Source of the DNA: Actinomadura alba
GTDB lineage: Bacteria; Actinomycetota; Actinomycetes; Streptosporangiales; Streptosporangiaceae
Direction of reading: 5' to 3'
Assembly: GCF_014323705.1 (NCBI RefSeq)
Contig: NZ_JABVEC010000045.1
Coordinates: 1 to 52,541 of the forward strand
Length of the DNA: 52,541 nucleotides
A program made the translations under genes and the position numbers. Shown in pieces: positions 35,922-44,405 of the stretch (the first letter of the stretch is position 1; every line of letters begins with the position of its first letter). The notes below the pieces were generated by a model, which ran no database searches, was not told the DNA's origin, and worked only from the letters and a program-made list of their open reading frames with translations.

Positions 35922-35939
35922 TTTTCGCTCGGGGCGTAC
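35922..35939. promoter_or_regulatory. Candidate ClgR box upstream of clpP1P2
   Basis: The 18-base stretch with core CGCTCGGGGCG fits the ClgR consensus WNNWCGCYNANRGCGWWS at all fixed positions but one. ClgR is the known activator of clpP1P2 in Streptomyces, Corynebacterium and Mycobacterium. It lies 40-57 bases upstream of the clpP1 start, a suitable distance for an activator if the promoter is close to the gene. Confidence 0.5.
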
Positions 35940-36073
35940 CGTGTTTGATCGCCGCGCCCGCGGCACGCCCGCGGCCGGGACGCGTTCGGGCCGGCACCGA
36001 CCCGCTGGGGGTGGCACCGGCCCGTGGTGTCGCCGTCGACGGCGTCGCCGTCAGGATGCGGCCGCGCTGAAGA

Positions 36074-37555
36074 TCAGGCGTCCTTGGTCTTGGCCTCGTC
36101 GGCCTTGTCGGCATCATCGGCCTCGTCCGCGGGCTTGGCGTCGTCCCCGGAGGCGGCGGCGGCCTCGGCCGTGTCGTCGGCCCCGGCCGCGTCGTCGCCG
36201 GTATCGTCGCCGGTCTCCTCGACGGTCTCGCCGCCGAGTTCGCGCTGGATCGTGTCAGCGTCGAGCTCGTTGCCCGACTCGTCAACGATCTTCACGTTCT
36301 CGACCAGGACGTTGAGCGACTTGGTGCGCAGTACCTCGGACACGAGGGCGGGAAGCTGCCCGCTCTCGGTGAGGTGCTGGGCGAGCTGCTGCGGCTGCAT
36401 CCCGATCTGCATGGCCTGCGTGACGACGTACTCGCTGAGCTCCTCGTTCTCGACGTTCAGCTCCTCCTGGAGGGCGAGCTGGTCGAGCACGAAGCCACCC
36501 TTGACCGCCTGGCGCGCCGCCTCGGCGATCTCGGTGTCGAACTCCTCCTCGGACTTCTCCTCCTCCTGGAGGTAGGCCTCCTTGGTGAGCCCGGCGTACT
36601 GGAGCTGCTGCTCGAGCTGCTCGTTGCGGCGGGTGATCTCGCCCTCGATGACGCCGTCGGGCAGCGGGATGTCGATCTTCTCGAGGAGTGCCTCGAGGGC
36701 CTTGTCCCGTGCCTGCGCCAGCTGCTGTCCGCGCTTCTGGCGCTCCAGGCGCTTGCGGACGTCGGCACGCAGCTCGCCGATCGTGTCGAACTCGCTCGCC
36801 AGCTGGGCGAACTCGTCGTCGAGCTCGGGCAGCTCTTTGATCTTGACACTGTGCACGGTGACGGTGACCTCGGCCTCCTCGCCCTCGTGCTCACCGCCCG
36901 CGAGCGTGCTCGTGAAGGTCTTGGACTCCTCCGCGCTCATTCCGGCGAGGGCCTCGTCGAGTCCCTCGATGGAGGACTTGCTGCCCACCTCGTAGGAGTA
37001 GCCGGTGGTGCGCGCGTCCTCGACGTCCTCGCCGTCGATCTGGGCGGCCAGGTCGATGGACACGAAGTCGCCGTTCTCGGCCGGGCGGCTCGCAGCGGTC
37101 AGCGCGGCGAACCGCTCACGCAGGTTGCCGATGGTCTCCTCGACCTCGTCCGGCGTGACCACCGCGTCGTCGACGACCACCTCGAGATCCTTGAAGTCCG
37201 GCACCTCGAACTTGGGCCGGATGTCGACCTCGGCGGTGAAGGCGAACTCCTTGCCGTCGTCGAGGTTGGTGATCTCGACGTCCGGCTGACCGAGGACGAA
37301 GACCTCGGACTCCTCGACGGCCCGCCCATAGAGCTCCGGCAGGGCGTCGTTGACGGCCTCCTGTAGCACCGCTCCCCTGCCGACGTACTGGTCGATCAGC
37401 CGGGCCGGCACCTTGCCAGGACGGAAGCCCTTGAGCCGCACCTGCTTCGAGAGCTCTTTGTACGCCTTGTCGAGGTTGGGCTTGAGCTCGTCGAACGGCA
37501 CCTCGACGGTGAGCTTGACACGCGTCGCGGTCAGCTCCTCAACATCGGTCTTCAC
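36074..37555 (-). CDS. tig: Trigger factor
   Basis: A ribosome-bound chaperone with peptidyl-prolyl isomerase activity. The GTG at 37555 (493 residues) begins KTDVEELTATRVKLTVEV and has AAGGAG about ten bases upstream. The ribosome-binding GFRPGKVP signature is near residue 45. The FKBP-type domain follows (ENGDFVSIDLAAQIDGE), then the helical C-domain. The last ~60 residues are very acidic, rich in Ala, Asp and Glu, usual for actinobacteria. It lies upstream of clpP1P2-clpX in the conserved order. Confidence 0.96.
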   Translation of the reverse strand: MKTDVEELTATRVKLTVEVPFDELKPNLDKAYKELSKQVRLKGFRPGKVPARLIDQYVGRGAVLQEAVNDALPELYGRAVEESEVFVLGQPDVEITNLDDGKEFAFTAEVDIRPKFEVPDFKDLEVVVDDAVVTPDEVEETIGNLRERFAALTAASRPAENGDFVSIDLAAQIDGEDVEDARTTGYSYEVGSKSSIEGLDEALAGMSAEESKTFTSTLAGGEHEGEEAEVTVTVHSVKIKELPELDDEFAQLASEFDTIGELRADVRKRLERQKRGQQLAQARDKALEALLEKIDIPLPDGVIEGEITRRNEQLEQQLQYAGLTKEAYLQEEEKSEEEFDTEIAEAARQAVKGGFVLDQLALQEELNVENEELSEYVVTQAMQIGMQPQQLAQHLTESGQLPALVSEVLRTKSLNVLVENVKIVDESGNELDADTIQRELGGETVEETGDDTGDDAAGADDTAEAAAASGDDAKPADEADDADKADEAKTKDA

Positions 37556-37609
37556 TGGGGTAGGTCTCCTTGATCCAGCGTGATCGCGGCGCCGTCTGCT
37601 AACAGCCAC

Positions 37610-37801
37610 GGGCTTCCGGCCGCATCCTCAGCCTGGCGCGGGCACGCGCAATGAGCAGCGCCGCACGCCTTCGCCCGTCAAGTCTATGGGGTTCCGGCAG
37701 CGCGCGCGTACGCACTGCCGGTTGTACCCCTCGTGGCGTCGCGCGGCACCCGGCCGGACGGCTCGACAGCCGGATGCCTCATGCCGGAGAAGCGGGATGC
37801 C
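37610..37801. other. Spacer between tig and the VWA lipoprotein gene
   Basis: This 192-base stretch must hold the tig promoter (tig starts at 37555). I see a 7-bp inverted repeat CCGGCAG/CTGCCGG (37694-37700, 37715-37721), possibly the terminator of the lipoprotein gene. No tRNA cloverleaf is visible on either strand. Confidence 0.4.
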
Positions 37802-39583
37802 TCAGAAGTTCGAGATGACCTCCTGGAACACCTCGCGGATGCTGTTGGCGTCCGAGGCGTCGTAGGCGGCCCCTTCAGTGGCCTGGGCGATCTGCCGCAG
37901 CACGTTCTGATCGGCGTTGGCGCCGTACCCGATGGTGAAGACGCGGACCGCCTCGCCGTCCTTGTTGGACAGCTTGCCGAGCAGCGTGTCGAGGTCGAGC
38001 CCGCCCTGCCGCTCGTTCTGGCCGTCGGTGAGGACGACCACGGCGTTGATCGAGTCCTCCTTCCGGCCGGCCCGCATCGTGTCGTACGCCGCGGCCGTGG
38101 TGTTGTACAGGCCGGTGGCGCCGCTCAGGGTCATCTGGTTCAGCGCGGTCCGCATCGAAGCGCGGTGGGCGGCGTCCATCGATGCCACCGGTACGAGCTG
38201 CCTCCAGTCCTGCTGGCCGTCCAGTTGCGCGGAGAACATCCACAGCCCGACCTCGTCGTGGCCGCGGAACTCACCGAGCGACTCGGCCGCGGCCGCCTTG
38301 GCCAGGTCGCCCTTCGACTTGCCGGTGCCGGCGACCTCCTCCCGCATCGACCCCGACCGGTCCACGACGAGCAGCACCTTCGCGGGCTTGCGCAGCTCCG
38401 CCCAGGTCTCGAGCACCGAATCGAGCACACCCGGCTGCGGCACCGTGAGCATGGTCGTGGGCTGGTCGCGCAGCAGCCCGTTCGCCTGGGTGGCCTGCTC
38501 TCCGGGGCGCCCCTGATGGTCACGGTAGCCATGCCGCTGGAACAGCTTCTGCGACCTCTCACCGTGCAGATAGGTGAGGAACGCGTCCGAGGCCCGCTTC
38601 TTCGCCGGGTCGAGCCCGTTCATCGGCACGTACGGATGGTCGGAGAGGATCGTGCCCTCTTTGGGGTAGATCGCGACCAACGGGATCTTGGGCTTGGCAT
38701 GTTTGCCGAGCTGGCTTGGATCCAGGGTGGGGTTGCCCTGGTTGTAGGCCCAGACGAAGTCCTCTTCGATGGTGATGGCGGAGATGTACGACAGGGCCTC
38801 GCCCCGGTCGTCGGCCCGCTGAAGGTTGGTCAGGAATGTCAGCGCCGTGTCGCCGTAGTGCACGATCGAGCGCTCGATATTGCGCACGAAGGCCTGGTTC
38901 TTGGGGTTGGCGATGTCGTCTCTGCCGAGGTCGCTGGTGGTACCTGTGATCGCGAAGTAGGCGCCGACGGTGGCGTTGAGCCCGGAGGTCGACAGATTCG
39001 GGTTGGTCTTGCCGAGCCGGAACTCGCCCCACTCCGGGTGGCCGTACGCGGCCCAGCCCTTGGGATCGGTGGCCAGTTTGGCCAGGTCACTCCAGCCGAT
39101 CGCCTTGCCCGGCCAGCCGAGGACCTGTGCCATCGGCTTGGGCATGGCGATCGTCAGCGGTGTGGTCATGATCGGCTGCGGGGTGCCGTCGGCGACCGGC
39201 GGGGCCTTGTCGAGGGCCTGGACGCGCTGGCGCAGGAGCGTGATCCAGACACTCGACGCCGGGCTCCACACGTCCGGGCGCGGGCCGTCGACCGACTCGT
39301 CCCAGCCGCGGGCGAGCGCCTGCATCGCGGTGCCCGAGTTCTTCGAGTCCACCGTGACCTTGACGCACTTGCCGTCGACGCTGGCCTGCTTGCCGAACTC
39401 GTCCGCCGCCTTCTGCAGCAGGCCCACCTTGTCCTGCGACGCGGCCATGCGCAGGCGGACTGCGCCGTCGCAGTCGCTCTGCGCGCCGCGTGAGCACCCG
39501 CTGAGCACCGACACGAACGCGACGACGACGAGAAGCGCCGAGATACGGCGGCGCCCGCTGTTCCCCGAACCCAGCAGGTCCAC
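37802..39583 (-). CDS. Lipoprotein: solute-binding domain fused to a VWA domain
   Basis: A 593-residue exported protein. A signal peptide ends in a lipobox SVLSGC (Cys30), so it should be anchored outside the membrane. Residues ~40-370 look like an extracellular solute-binding domain (AADEFGKQAS, MQALARGWDE, PDVWSPASS, ending KKRASDAFLTYLHGERSQKLF). Residues ~400-590 form a von Willebrand A domain with the MIDAS motif D408RSGS and the second metal site in LTDGQNE. This pairing is recurrent in actinobacteria; the ligand is unknown. The GTG start has AGGAGG four bases upstream. The gene lies 167 bases downstream of a receptor-like kinase in the same direction. Confidence 0.87.
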   Translation of the reverse strand: MDLLGSGNSGRRRISALLVVVAFVSVLSGCSRGAQSDCDGAVRLRMAASQDKVGLLQKAADEFGKQASVDGKCVKVTVDSKNSGTAMQALARGWDESVDGPRPDVWSPASSVWITLLRQRVQALDKAPPVADGTPQPIMTTPLTIAMPKPMAQVLGWPGKAIGWSDLAKLATDPKGWAAYGHPEWGEFRLGKTNPNLSTSGLNATVGAYFAITGTTSDLGRDDIANPKNQAFVRNIERSIVHYGDTALTFLTNLQRADDRGEALSYISAITIEEDFVWAYNQGNPTLDPSQLGKHAKPKIPLVAIYPKEGTILSDHPYVPMNGLDPAKKRASDAFLTYLHGERSQKLFQRHGYRDHQGRPGEQATQANGLLRDQPTTMLTVPQPGVLDSVLETWAELRKPAKVLLVVDRSGSMREEVAGTGKSKGDLAKAAAAESLGEFRGHDEVGLWMFSAQLDGQQDWRQLVPVASMDAAHRASMRTALNQMTLSGATGLYNTTAAAYDTMRAGRKEDSINAVVVLTDGQNERQGGLDLDTLLGKLSNKDGEAVRVFTIGYGANADQNVLRQIAQATEGAAYDASDANSIREVFQEVISNF

Positions 39584-39677
39584 ATGTCCTCCTACGACCT
39601 ACACAAGCGTTTTCTGGGCAAGCTCCCACAAAAGCGCTTTGCTCACGAGGATTGGAGGGATGTCGTGGCGAAACCGT

Positions 39678-39740
39678 TCCCTGTTACCCGGATTCCGCTC
39701 CATGTCACCCGGATCACGCTCCCTGTCACCCGGATTCCGT
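39678..39740. repeat. Three 21-bp tandem repeats between kinase and VWA genes
   Basis: Units start at 39678, 39699 and 39720 and share TCCxTGTYACCCGGAT; they differ at a few bases. They lie just past the kinase stop codon. The period, a multiple of three, suggests descent from coding sequence or slippage of an intergenic element. Confidence 0.8.
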
Positions 39741-39750
39741 CGGCGAGGCG

Positions 39751-42700
39751 TCACTCCAGGCCGAGACTCGCGTAGTCGTAACCGCCGAACATCTGGCTGA
39801 CGTACACGTTGGTCAGCCGCGAGCCCCGGTAGAGCAGCGACTTGTCGTACACGAGCGGGAGGATGACCGCGCGGTCCATCACCGTGCGGTCCAGTTCGGC
39901 GGTGACACCGTCTCGTGCCGTCTGGTCCTTGGTCACGGCCGCCTTGTCCAACAGGCCGTTGATCTCGGTGTCGTCGATCTCGGCCAGGTTGTTGTTGTTG
40001 GTGCTCGTGATGCCGTCCCCGTCGATGAGCGGAGGGAAGAAGCCGAGACCGGTGGGATAGTCCGGCCCCCACACCGAGACGATCAACCCCAGGTCGTTGG
40101 CGTGGACGAAGGACGGCTTGCCCGCGTGGTCCCGGTAGTAGTCGGTCGCGGGGTACTCCCGGATCCGGGCCTTGATCCCCACCCGGTCGAGCGCGTGGGT
40201 CAGCGCCTCGGCGATCATCTTGTCCTTCGGACGGTCCGCCCTCACCGCGATGTTGGTATTGAAGCCATTGGGCTTGCCACAGGCCGTGAGCTCCTCCCTC
40301 GCCTTGGCGAGCCCGGCGGGATAGAGGTCGAAGCGCTGGCGTCCCGCGACGACCGGCGGCAGCAGGTTCGTGGCCACCTCGGCGGCCTGCGGACCGCCGA
40401 GCGCCGTCTGAATGGTGCTCCGGTCCACGGCGTACTGCACGGCGCGGCGGCAGCGCACGTTGTCGAACGGAGCGACCTTGGTGGACATCGCGACGTAGCG
40501 CAGGAATCCGGTCGTCGGGTTGTCGGTATTGCGCTTGAGGCCGGCGTCGCTCAGGGCGCGGGCCCTGGCCGCGTCGACCAGACCCGATCCGGACACGTCC
40601 AGATCGGCCTGACCGGCCAGGAGCTGCGAGTCGACCGCGGTCGGGTCGGTCTGCAAGGTCACGTCGATCCGGTCCACCAGCTGCTTACGGACGGCGTCGT
40701 CACTCCAGTTGGGATTGCGCACGAGCGTGATCGTCTTGCCCTCGGCATAAGTCTCGAACTTGTACGGACCGGTGGATACGATCTGTTTCTTGTAGTCGGC
40801 CCCGGTGTCCTTGGCCTGCGGGACCGGTGCCGTCTGCGGCAGCGCGACGATGTAGTCGAAATCGGCGTACGGCTTGTTCAGATGGAACGTCACCGTCTGG
40901 TCGTCGGGTGTCGAGACACCGGTGAACTTCTCGAGGTCCTTGTCCTTGTACGGGCCCGCGTAGTTGCCCCCGGCGAGCAGCTCCTGGAAGTACGCAGGCC
41001 CGTTGCCCAACACGTCCTTGGCGAACGTACGAGCGACCGCGTAGCGCACGTCCTTGGCGGTGACCGGTGTGCCGTCTTCGTACTTCAGGCCCGGCCGCAG
41101 CCGGTAGGTCCACGTCTTCAGGTCATCGCTCGGCTGACCGGGCCCGCTCGCGAGATCGGCGGTCGGCCGGAGCCCCTCTGTGCCGGGCACGCTCTTGTAC
41201 GTGAGGAGTGAGCGCGCGTACAGGCGGCTGAAGTTCCATGACGAGGTCTGGTACATGTCGCCGGGGTCGATCGAGTCGAAGTCGACGCTGTGCCGCATTC
41301 GCAGCGTCCCGCCCTTGGTCGACGACGGGTTGAGGACCTTGGTCAGCGCGGCGTCGGCGACCGGGGTCGAGGTGGTTCGGTCCACCGGCGGATCATCGGG
41401 CCTGGCCAGCTGTACGGCGACCACCACGGCACCGGCCACCAGGGCGACCCCGGCGGCCGCCGCGGCCACCGGCAGCCAGGGCTTGCGCGGCCTGCGCGGG
41501 GGCCGGGTGGCTGAGCCGCCCATCGGTCCCCATCCCGGGGGCGGCGCGGGCTGGTGCGGCGGCAGCTGCGCGTTCGGGCGGCCGGGGTCGGTGCCGCGCA
41601 TGTTCGGGTCCGTGCCCCAGGCCGGCGACTGTGCTGGCTGGTGCTGGGCTGGCTGTGCTGGCTGGTGCTGGGCTGGCTGGTGCTGGGCTGGCTGTGCTGG
41701 CTGGTGCTGTACTGACAGGGGCTGGGCCTGCTGGAGTTGGGCTGGCGGGGCCTGGGGCTGCGGTCCGGCCATCGACACGGGCGCGGGCTGCGCGTAGGAG
41801 GCCGCCGAGGGCCCGGCGTGCGCGACGGGCGCACCCCATCCGGAGCCCGGGACGGGGCTGTGGGCCACCGAGCCGGTGAGTGCGGCCAGCACCTGCTGGA
41901 CCGTCGGGCGCTGGGACGGGTGCTTGTAGAGGCAGTACCACACGAGGTCGCGCAGCGGACCCTGGAGATCCCCGATGAACGGGTCGGTGTTGAGGATCCG
42001 GTGCATCACCACGGGGATCGAGTCCTGGCCGAACGGCGGCGCGCCGGTCGCCGCGAAGACCATCGTCGCGCCCCAGGCGAAGACGTCGACGGCCGGTGTG
42101 ATCTGCTGCCCGGTCAGTTGCTCTGGTGCCATGTACGCGGGCGTGCCCACGATGCCGCTGGAGACCGAGATCGTCGAGTCAAGGGCTCTCGCGATGCCGA
42201 AGTCGATGACCCGGGGCCGGTCCGCGTTGAGCAGTACATTGCTCGGCTTGAAGTCCCGGTGCACCACGTTGGCCTGGTGAATGGCGATGAGCGCGTTCAA
42301 CGTGCCGATCGCGACCCGTTGCAGCTCGGGGCCGGACAGCGGGCCGTCCGAGCGTACGGTGTCGGAGAGCGGTTGCCCTTCGACGTACTCGCTGACGATG
42401 TAGGGCGTCCGGCCCTCCATGTCGGCCTCGAAGATGCGCGCCGTGAATGAGGGCTCGATCCGCTGCGCGGCGGCCACTTCCTTCGCGAAGTAGCGACGCG
42501 CGCGGGCGTCACTGCTCAGATGGGTACGCAGCAGCTTGATCGCATAGAACGGCCCGGTGGTCTCGTCTCCGTCCCCGCCCGGGCCTGCGTCGTCGCCGTC
42601 ATGCACCGTACCGGCGCCGGAGCCGTCCTCGCCGGGCTCGTTCCCGCCTGGCTCGTTTCCCCTGGCCCCGTTCCCACTGGCCTCGTTCCCACTGGCCTCG

Positions 42701-42849
42701 TTCTCACTGGCCGCGGGGCCCTCGGAGCCGCTCTTGTCGGCCACACCGAGGTAGACGATGCCCTGGCCGCCCTCGCCGAGCAGGCCGATCAGCCGGTAGC
42801 CGCCCAGTCGCTCCGGATCACCCGGCCGTAGGGGACGGGAATCCGGCAT
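39751..42849 (-). CDS. Receptor Ser/Thr kinase fused to a family-5 peptide-binding domain
   Basis: A 1032-residue single-span protein. The N-terminal Hanks-type kinase has Gly-loop GEGGQG (25-30), Lys105 in YAIKLL, catalytic HRD (198-200, HRDFKPSN), DFG (216-218) and APE (241-243), so it should be active. A Pro/Gln linker (residues 330-455, with HQPAQ repeats) leads to one membrane helix (458-482). The outside half, about 505-1032, is a complete SBP_bac_5-type domain (TYRLRPGLKYEDGTPVTAKDVRYAVARTF is diagnostic), as in oligopeptide ABC systems, but no ABC genes are nearby. Unusual is a ~60-residue insert between the Gly-loop and Lys105. ATG 42849 with GGAGG five bases upstream. Confidence 0.93.
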   Translation of the reverse strand: MPDSRPLRPGDPERLGGYRLIGLLGEGGQGIVYLGVADKSGSEGPAASENEASGNEASGNGARGNEPGGNEPGEDGSGAGTVHDGDDAGPGGDGDETTGPFYAIKLLRTHLSSDARARRYFAKEVAAAQRIEPSFTARIFEADMEGRTPYIVSEYVEGQPLSDTVRSDGPLSGPELQRVAIGTLNALIAIHQANVVHRDFKPSNVLLNADRPRVIDFGIARALDSTISVSSGIVGTPAYMAPEQLTGQQITPAVDVFAWGATMVFAATGAPPFGQDSIPVVMHRILNTDPFIGDLQGPLRDLVWYCLYKHPSQRPTVQQVLAALTGSVAHSPVPGSGWGAPVAHAGPSAASYAQPAPVSMAGPQPQAPPAQLQQAQPLSVQHQPAQPAQHQPAQHQPAQPAQHQPAQSPAWGTDPNMRGTDPGRPNAQLPPHQPAPPPGWGPMGGSATRPPRRPRKPWLPVAAAAAGVALVAGAVVVAVQLARPDDPPVDRTTSTPVADAALTKVLNPSSTKGGTLRMRHSVDFDSIDPGDMYQTSSWNFSRLYARSLLTYKSVPGTEGLRPTADLASGPGQPSDDLKTWTYRLRPGLKYEDGTPVTAKDVRYAVARTFAKDVLGNGPAYFQELLAGGNYAGPYKDKDLEKFTGVSTPDDQTVTFHLNKPYADFDYIVALPQTAPVPQAKDTGADYKKQIVSTGPYKFETYAEGKTITLVRNPNWSDDAVRKQLVDRIDVTLQTDPTAVDSQLLAGQADLDVSGSGLVDAARARALSDAGLKRNTDNPTTGFLRYVAMSTKVAPFDNVRCRRAVQYAVDRSTIQTALGGPQAAEVATNLLPPVVAGRQRFDLYPAGLAKAREELTACGKPNGFNTNIAVRADRPKDKMIAEALTHALDRVGIKARIREYPATDYYRDHAGKPSFVHANDLGLIVSVWGPDYPTGLGFFPPLIDGDGITSTNNNNLAEIDDTEINGLLDKAAVTKDQTARDGVTAELDRTVMDRAVILPLVYDKSLLYRGSRLTNVYVSQMFGGYDYASLGLE
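41629..41715 (-). repeat. HQPAQ repeats in the kinase linker
   Basis: Short in-frame repeats (9-15 bases, tggctgtgctggctggtgc-like blocks) encode alternating HQPAQ and PAQ units at residues 379-407, in the cytosolic linker just before the membrane helix. Such Pro/Gln linkers are flexible and copy number is expected to vary. Confidence 0.8.
42622..42711 (-). repeat. 15-bp repeats encoding ASGNE units in the kinase insert
   Basis: Six 15-base units encode ASENE, ASGNE, ASGNG, ARGNE, PGGNE and PGEDG (residues 47-76). They form the core of the low-complexity insert between beta-strand 2 and the ATP-binding lysine. Confidence 0.85.
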
Positions 42850-42983
42850 GGGTGCCTCCAGGGGGCCGATGGGGGGAATGGCGCCCCCATTCTCCACCCC
42901 AATGTCGGCGATCGCCACGCCGGCCGGTCCTCTGCGTCAGGAGAACCGACCGGTTCATCGAGCCCGACCGCCGTCGGGGCTAT

Positions 42984-43178
42984 TCAGCCGCCGCTCTTGC
43001 GGCGGAACTGACGTCGGCTTTTCGCCGGCCCGTGCGTATGGGAGACGCCACTGGAATTCTTTCCCTGCCCGCCCGCTCTCTCGGCCGACTGCTGACCGCG
43101 TTTGCGCTCGAGCGCCTCACGGAACCTCCGCTTCGCCTCGTCGTCGGGATTCGTCGGTTCCGACTCTTCAGAAGCCAT
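42984..43178 (-). CDS. DUF5302 small charged protein
   Basis: A 64-residue highly charged protein: an acidic start (ASEESEPTNPDDEAK), a basic helix (RRFREALERKRG), and the end HTHGPAKSRRQFRRKSGG, which is the family signature. The family is confined to actinobacteria and its function is unknown; the composition suggests an intrinsically disordered, perhaps nucleic-acid-binding protein. ATG 43178 has AGGAGG five bases upstream. Confidence 0.85.
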   Translation of the reverse strand: MASEESEPTNPDDEAKRRFREALERKRGQQSAERAGGQGKNSSGVSHTHGPAKSRRQFRRKSGG

Positions 43179-43265
43179 TCCAACCTCCTGCTCTCTAGTA
43201 CACACCTTGACACGCTTCGTTCAGCCGGGCGAATGCGCCGCCGCGGCCCCGGGTCCCCGACGTCG

Positions 43266-44246
43266 TCAGGAGTGCCCGCGGATCGGGTGCGGCCGGTACG
43301 GCGCCTCCAGCCGGGCGACCTCGTCGTCGGTCAGCGTCACGTCCACGGCGGCGACCGCGTCCTCCAGATGCCGTTCCTTGGTCGCGCCCACGACCGGAGC
43401 CGTCACTCCCGGCTTCGCCAGCAGCCAGGCCAATGCGATCTGCGCCGGTGGCAGGCCGCGTTCGGCGGCGACCTCGCGTACGACCTCGACGACATCGAAA
43501 TCGTCGTCGACGTACAACGTCTCGGCGAACCGGTCGCTGCCGCCGCGGGCCGTGTCCCGCTGGGAGCCGCGCTCCTGGTTCCCGGCCAGGAGGCCGCGCG
43601 CCAGCGGGCTCCACGGAATGACACCCACACCCTGGTCGAGACAGAGCGGCATCATCTCCCGCTCCTCCTCCCGGTACACCAGGTTGTAGTGGTTCTGCAT
43701 GGACACGAACCGCGTCCATCCGTTCGCCAGAGCGGCATCCTGCATCTTCGCGAACTGCCAGGCGTACATGCTCGACGCACCGATGTACCGCGCCTTGCCG
43801 GCCCGCACCACATCGTGCAACGCCTCCATCGTCTCCTCCACCGGCGTCTCCGGATCGAAGCGATGAATCTGATAAAGATCCACATAGTCGGTGCCCAACC
43901 GGGTCAGCGAGGCGTCGATCCCGGCCAGCACATGTTTGCGGGACAGACCATGCTCGTTCGGCCCCGGACCCATCGGGAAGTAGACCTTCGTGGCGAGCAC
44001 GTAGTCGTCACGGCGGGGGAAGAGACGCCCGAGCAGCCGGCCCGTGATCTCCTCACTCACCCCTGTGGAGTACATGTCCGCTGTGTCGAAGAAGGTCACC
44101 CCTGCATCGACCGCCCGCCGCACGATCGGCTCGGCCGCGTCCTCCTCGAGAGCCCATGCCCGTTTGGCCGGATCGCCGTAGCTCATCATCCCCAGGCAGA
44201 TCCGCGAGACCTTCAGCCCTGACTCGCCGAGCCTCGTATGAATCAT
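43266..44246 (-). CDS. Aldo/keto reductase
   Basis: A 326-residue NADPH-dependent oxidoreductase of the AKR (YajO/YdhF-like) type. The catalytic tetrad is visible: Asp54, Tyr59, Lys87 and His128 in FFDTADMYS, LATKVY and DLYQIHRF. The cofactor-binding end VVGATKERHLEDAV is intact. The substrate cannot be predicted. It stands alone, with spacers of about 85 and 160 bases on each side, and is in the same direction as the RNA-repair pair upstream. Confidence 0.92.
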   Translation of the reverse strand: MIHTRLGESGLKVSRICLGMMSYGDPAKRAWALEEDAAEPIVRRAVDAGVTFFDTADMYSTGVSEEITGRLLGRLFPRRDDYVLATKVYFPMGPGPNEHGLSRKHVLAGIDASLTRLGTDYVDLYQIHRFDPETPVEETMEALHDVVRAGKARYIGASSMYAWQFAKMQDAALANGWTRFVSMQNHYNLVYREEEREMMPLCLDQGVGVIPWSPLARGLLAGNQERGSQRDTARGGSDRFAETLYVDDDFDVVEVVREVAAERGLPPAQIALAWLLAKPGVTAPVVGATKERHLEDAVAAVDVTLTDDEVARLEAPYRPHPIRGHS

Positions 44247-44405
44247 GTCGTCTCCCTCTCAGTAGAAGGCCGCAGCAGGCCGCTGAGGACCGCACACCTG
44301 GCAACCGACACAAAGCCCAATAATCTCCCCGAACCGTAGGCGGCCGCGCCAGAGGGTCGTACCCGACCGCGGTGACGGGCGACCTGGCGAGGGACAAGAG
44401 CCGGA

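Noticed and set aside
35987..36024. Hairpin after tig as a terminator
   Set aside because: Only an 8-bp CGGGCCGG/CCGGCCCG stem with a large, imperfectly paired interior; too weak to call in DNA of this GC content.
37610..37801. Possible tRNA gene upstream of tig
   Set aside because: No T-loop GTTCRANYC, D-loop or acceptor stem could be found on either strand.
42852..44222. Plus-strand frame of 456 codons across DUF5302 and the aldo/keto reductase
   Set aside because: It covers two minus-strand genes with recognisable families and has no motif of its own.
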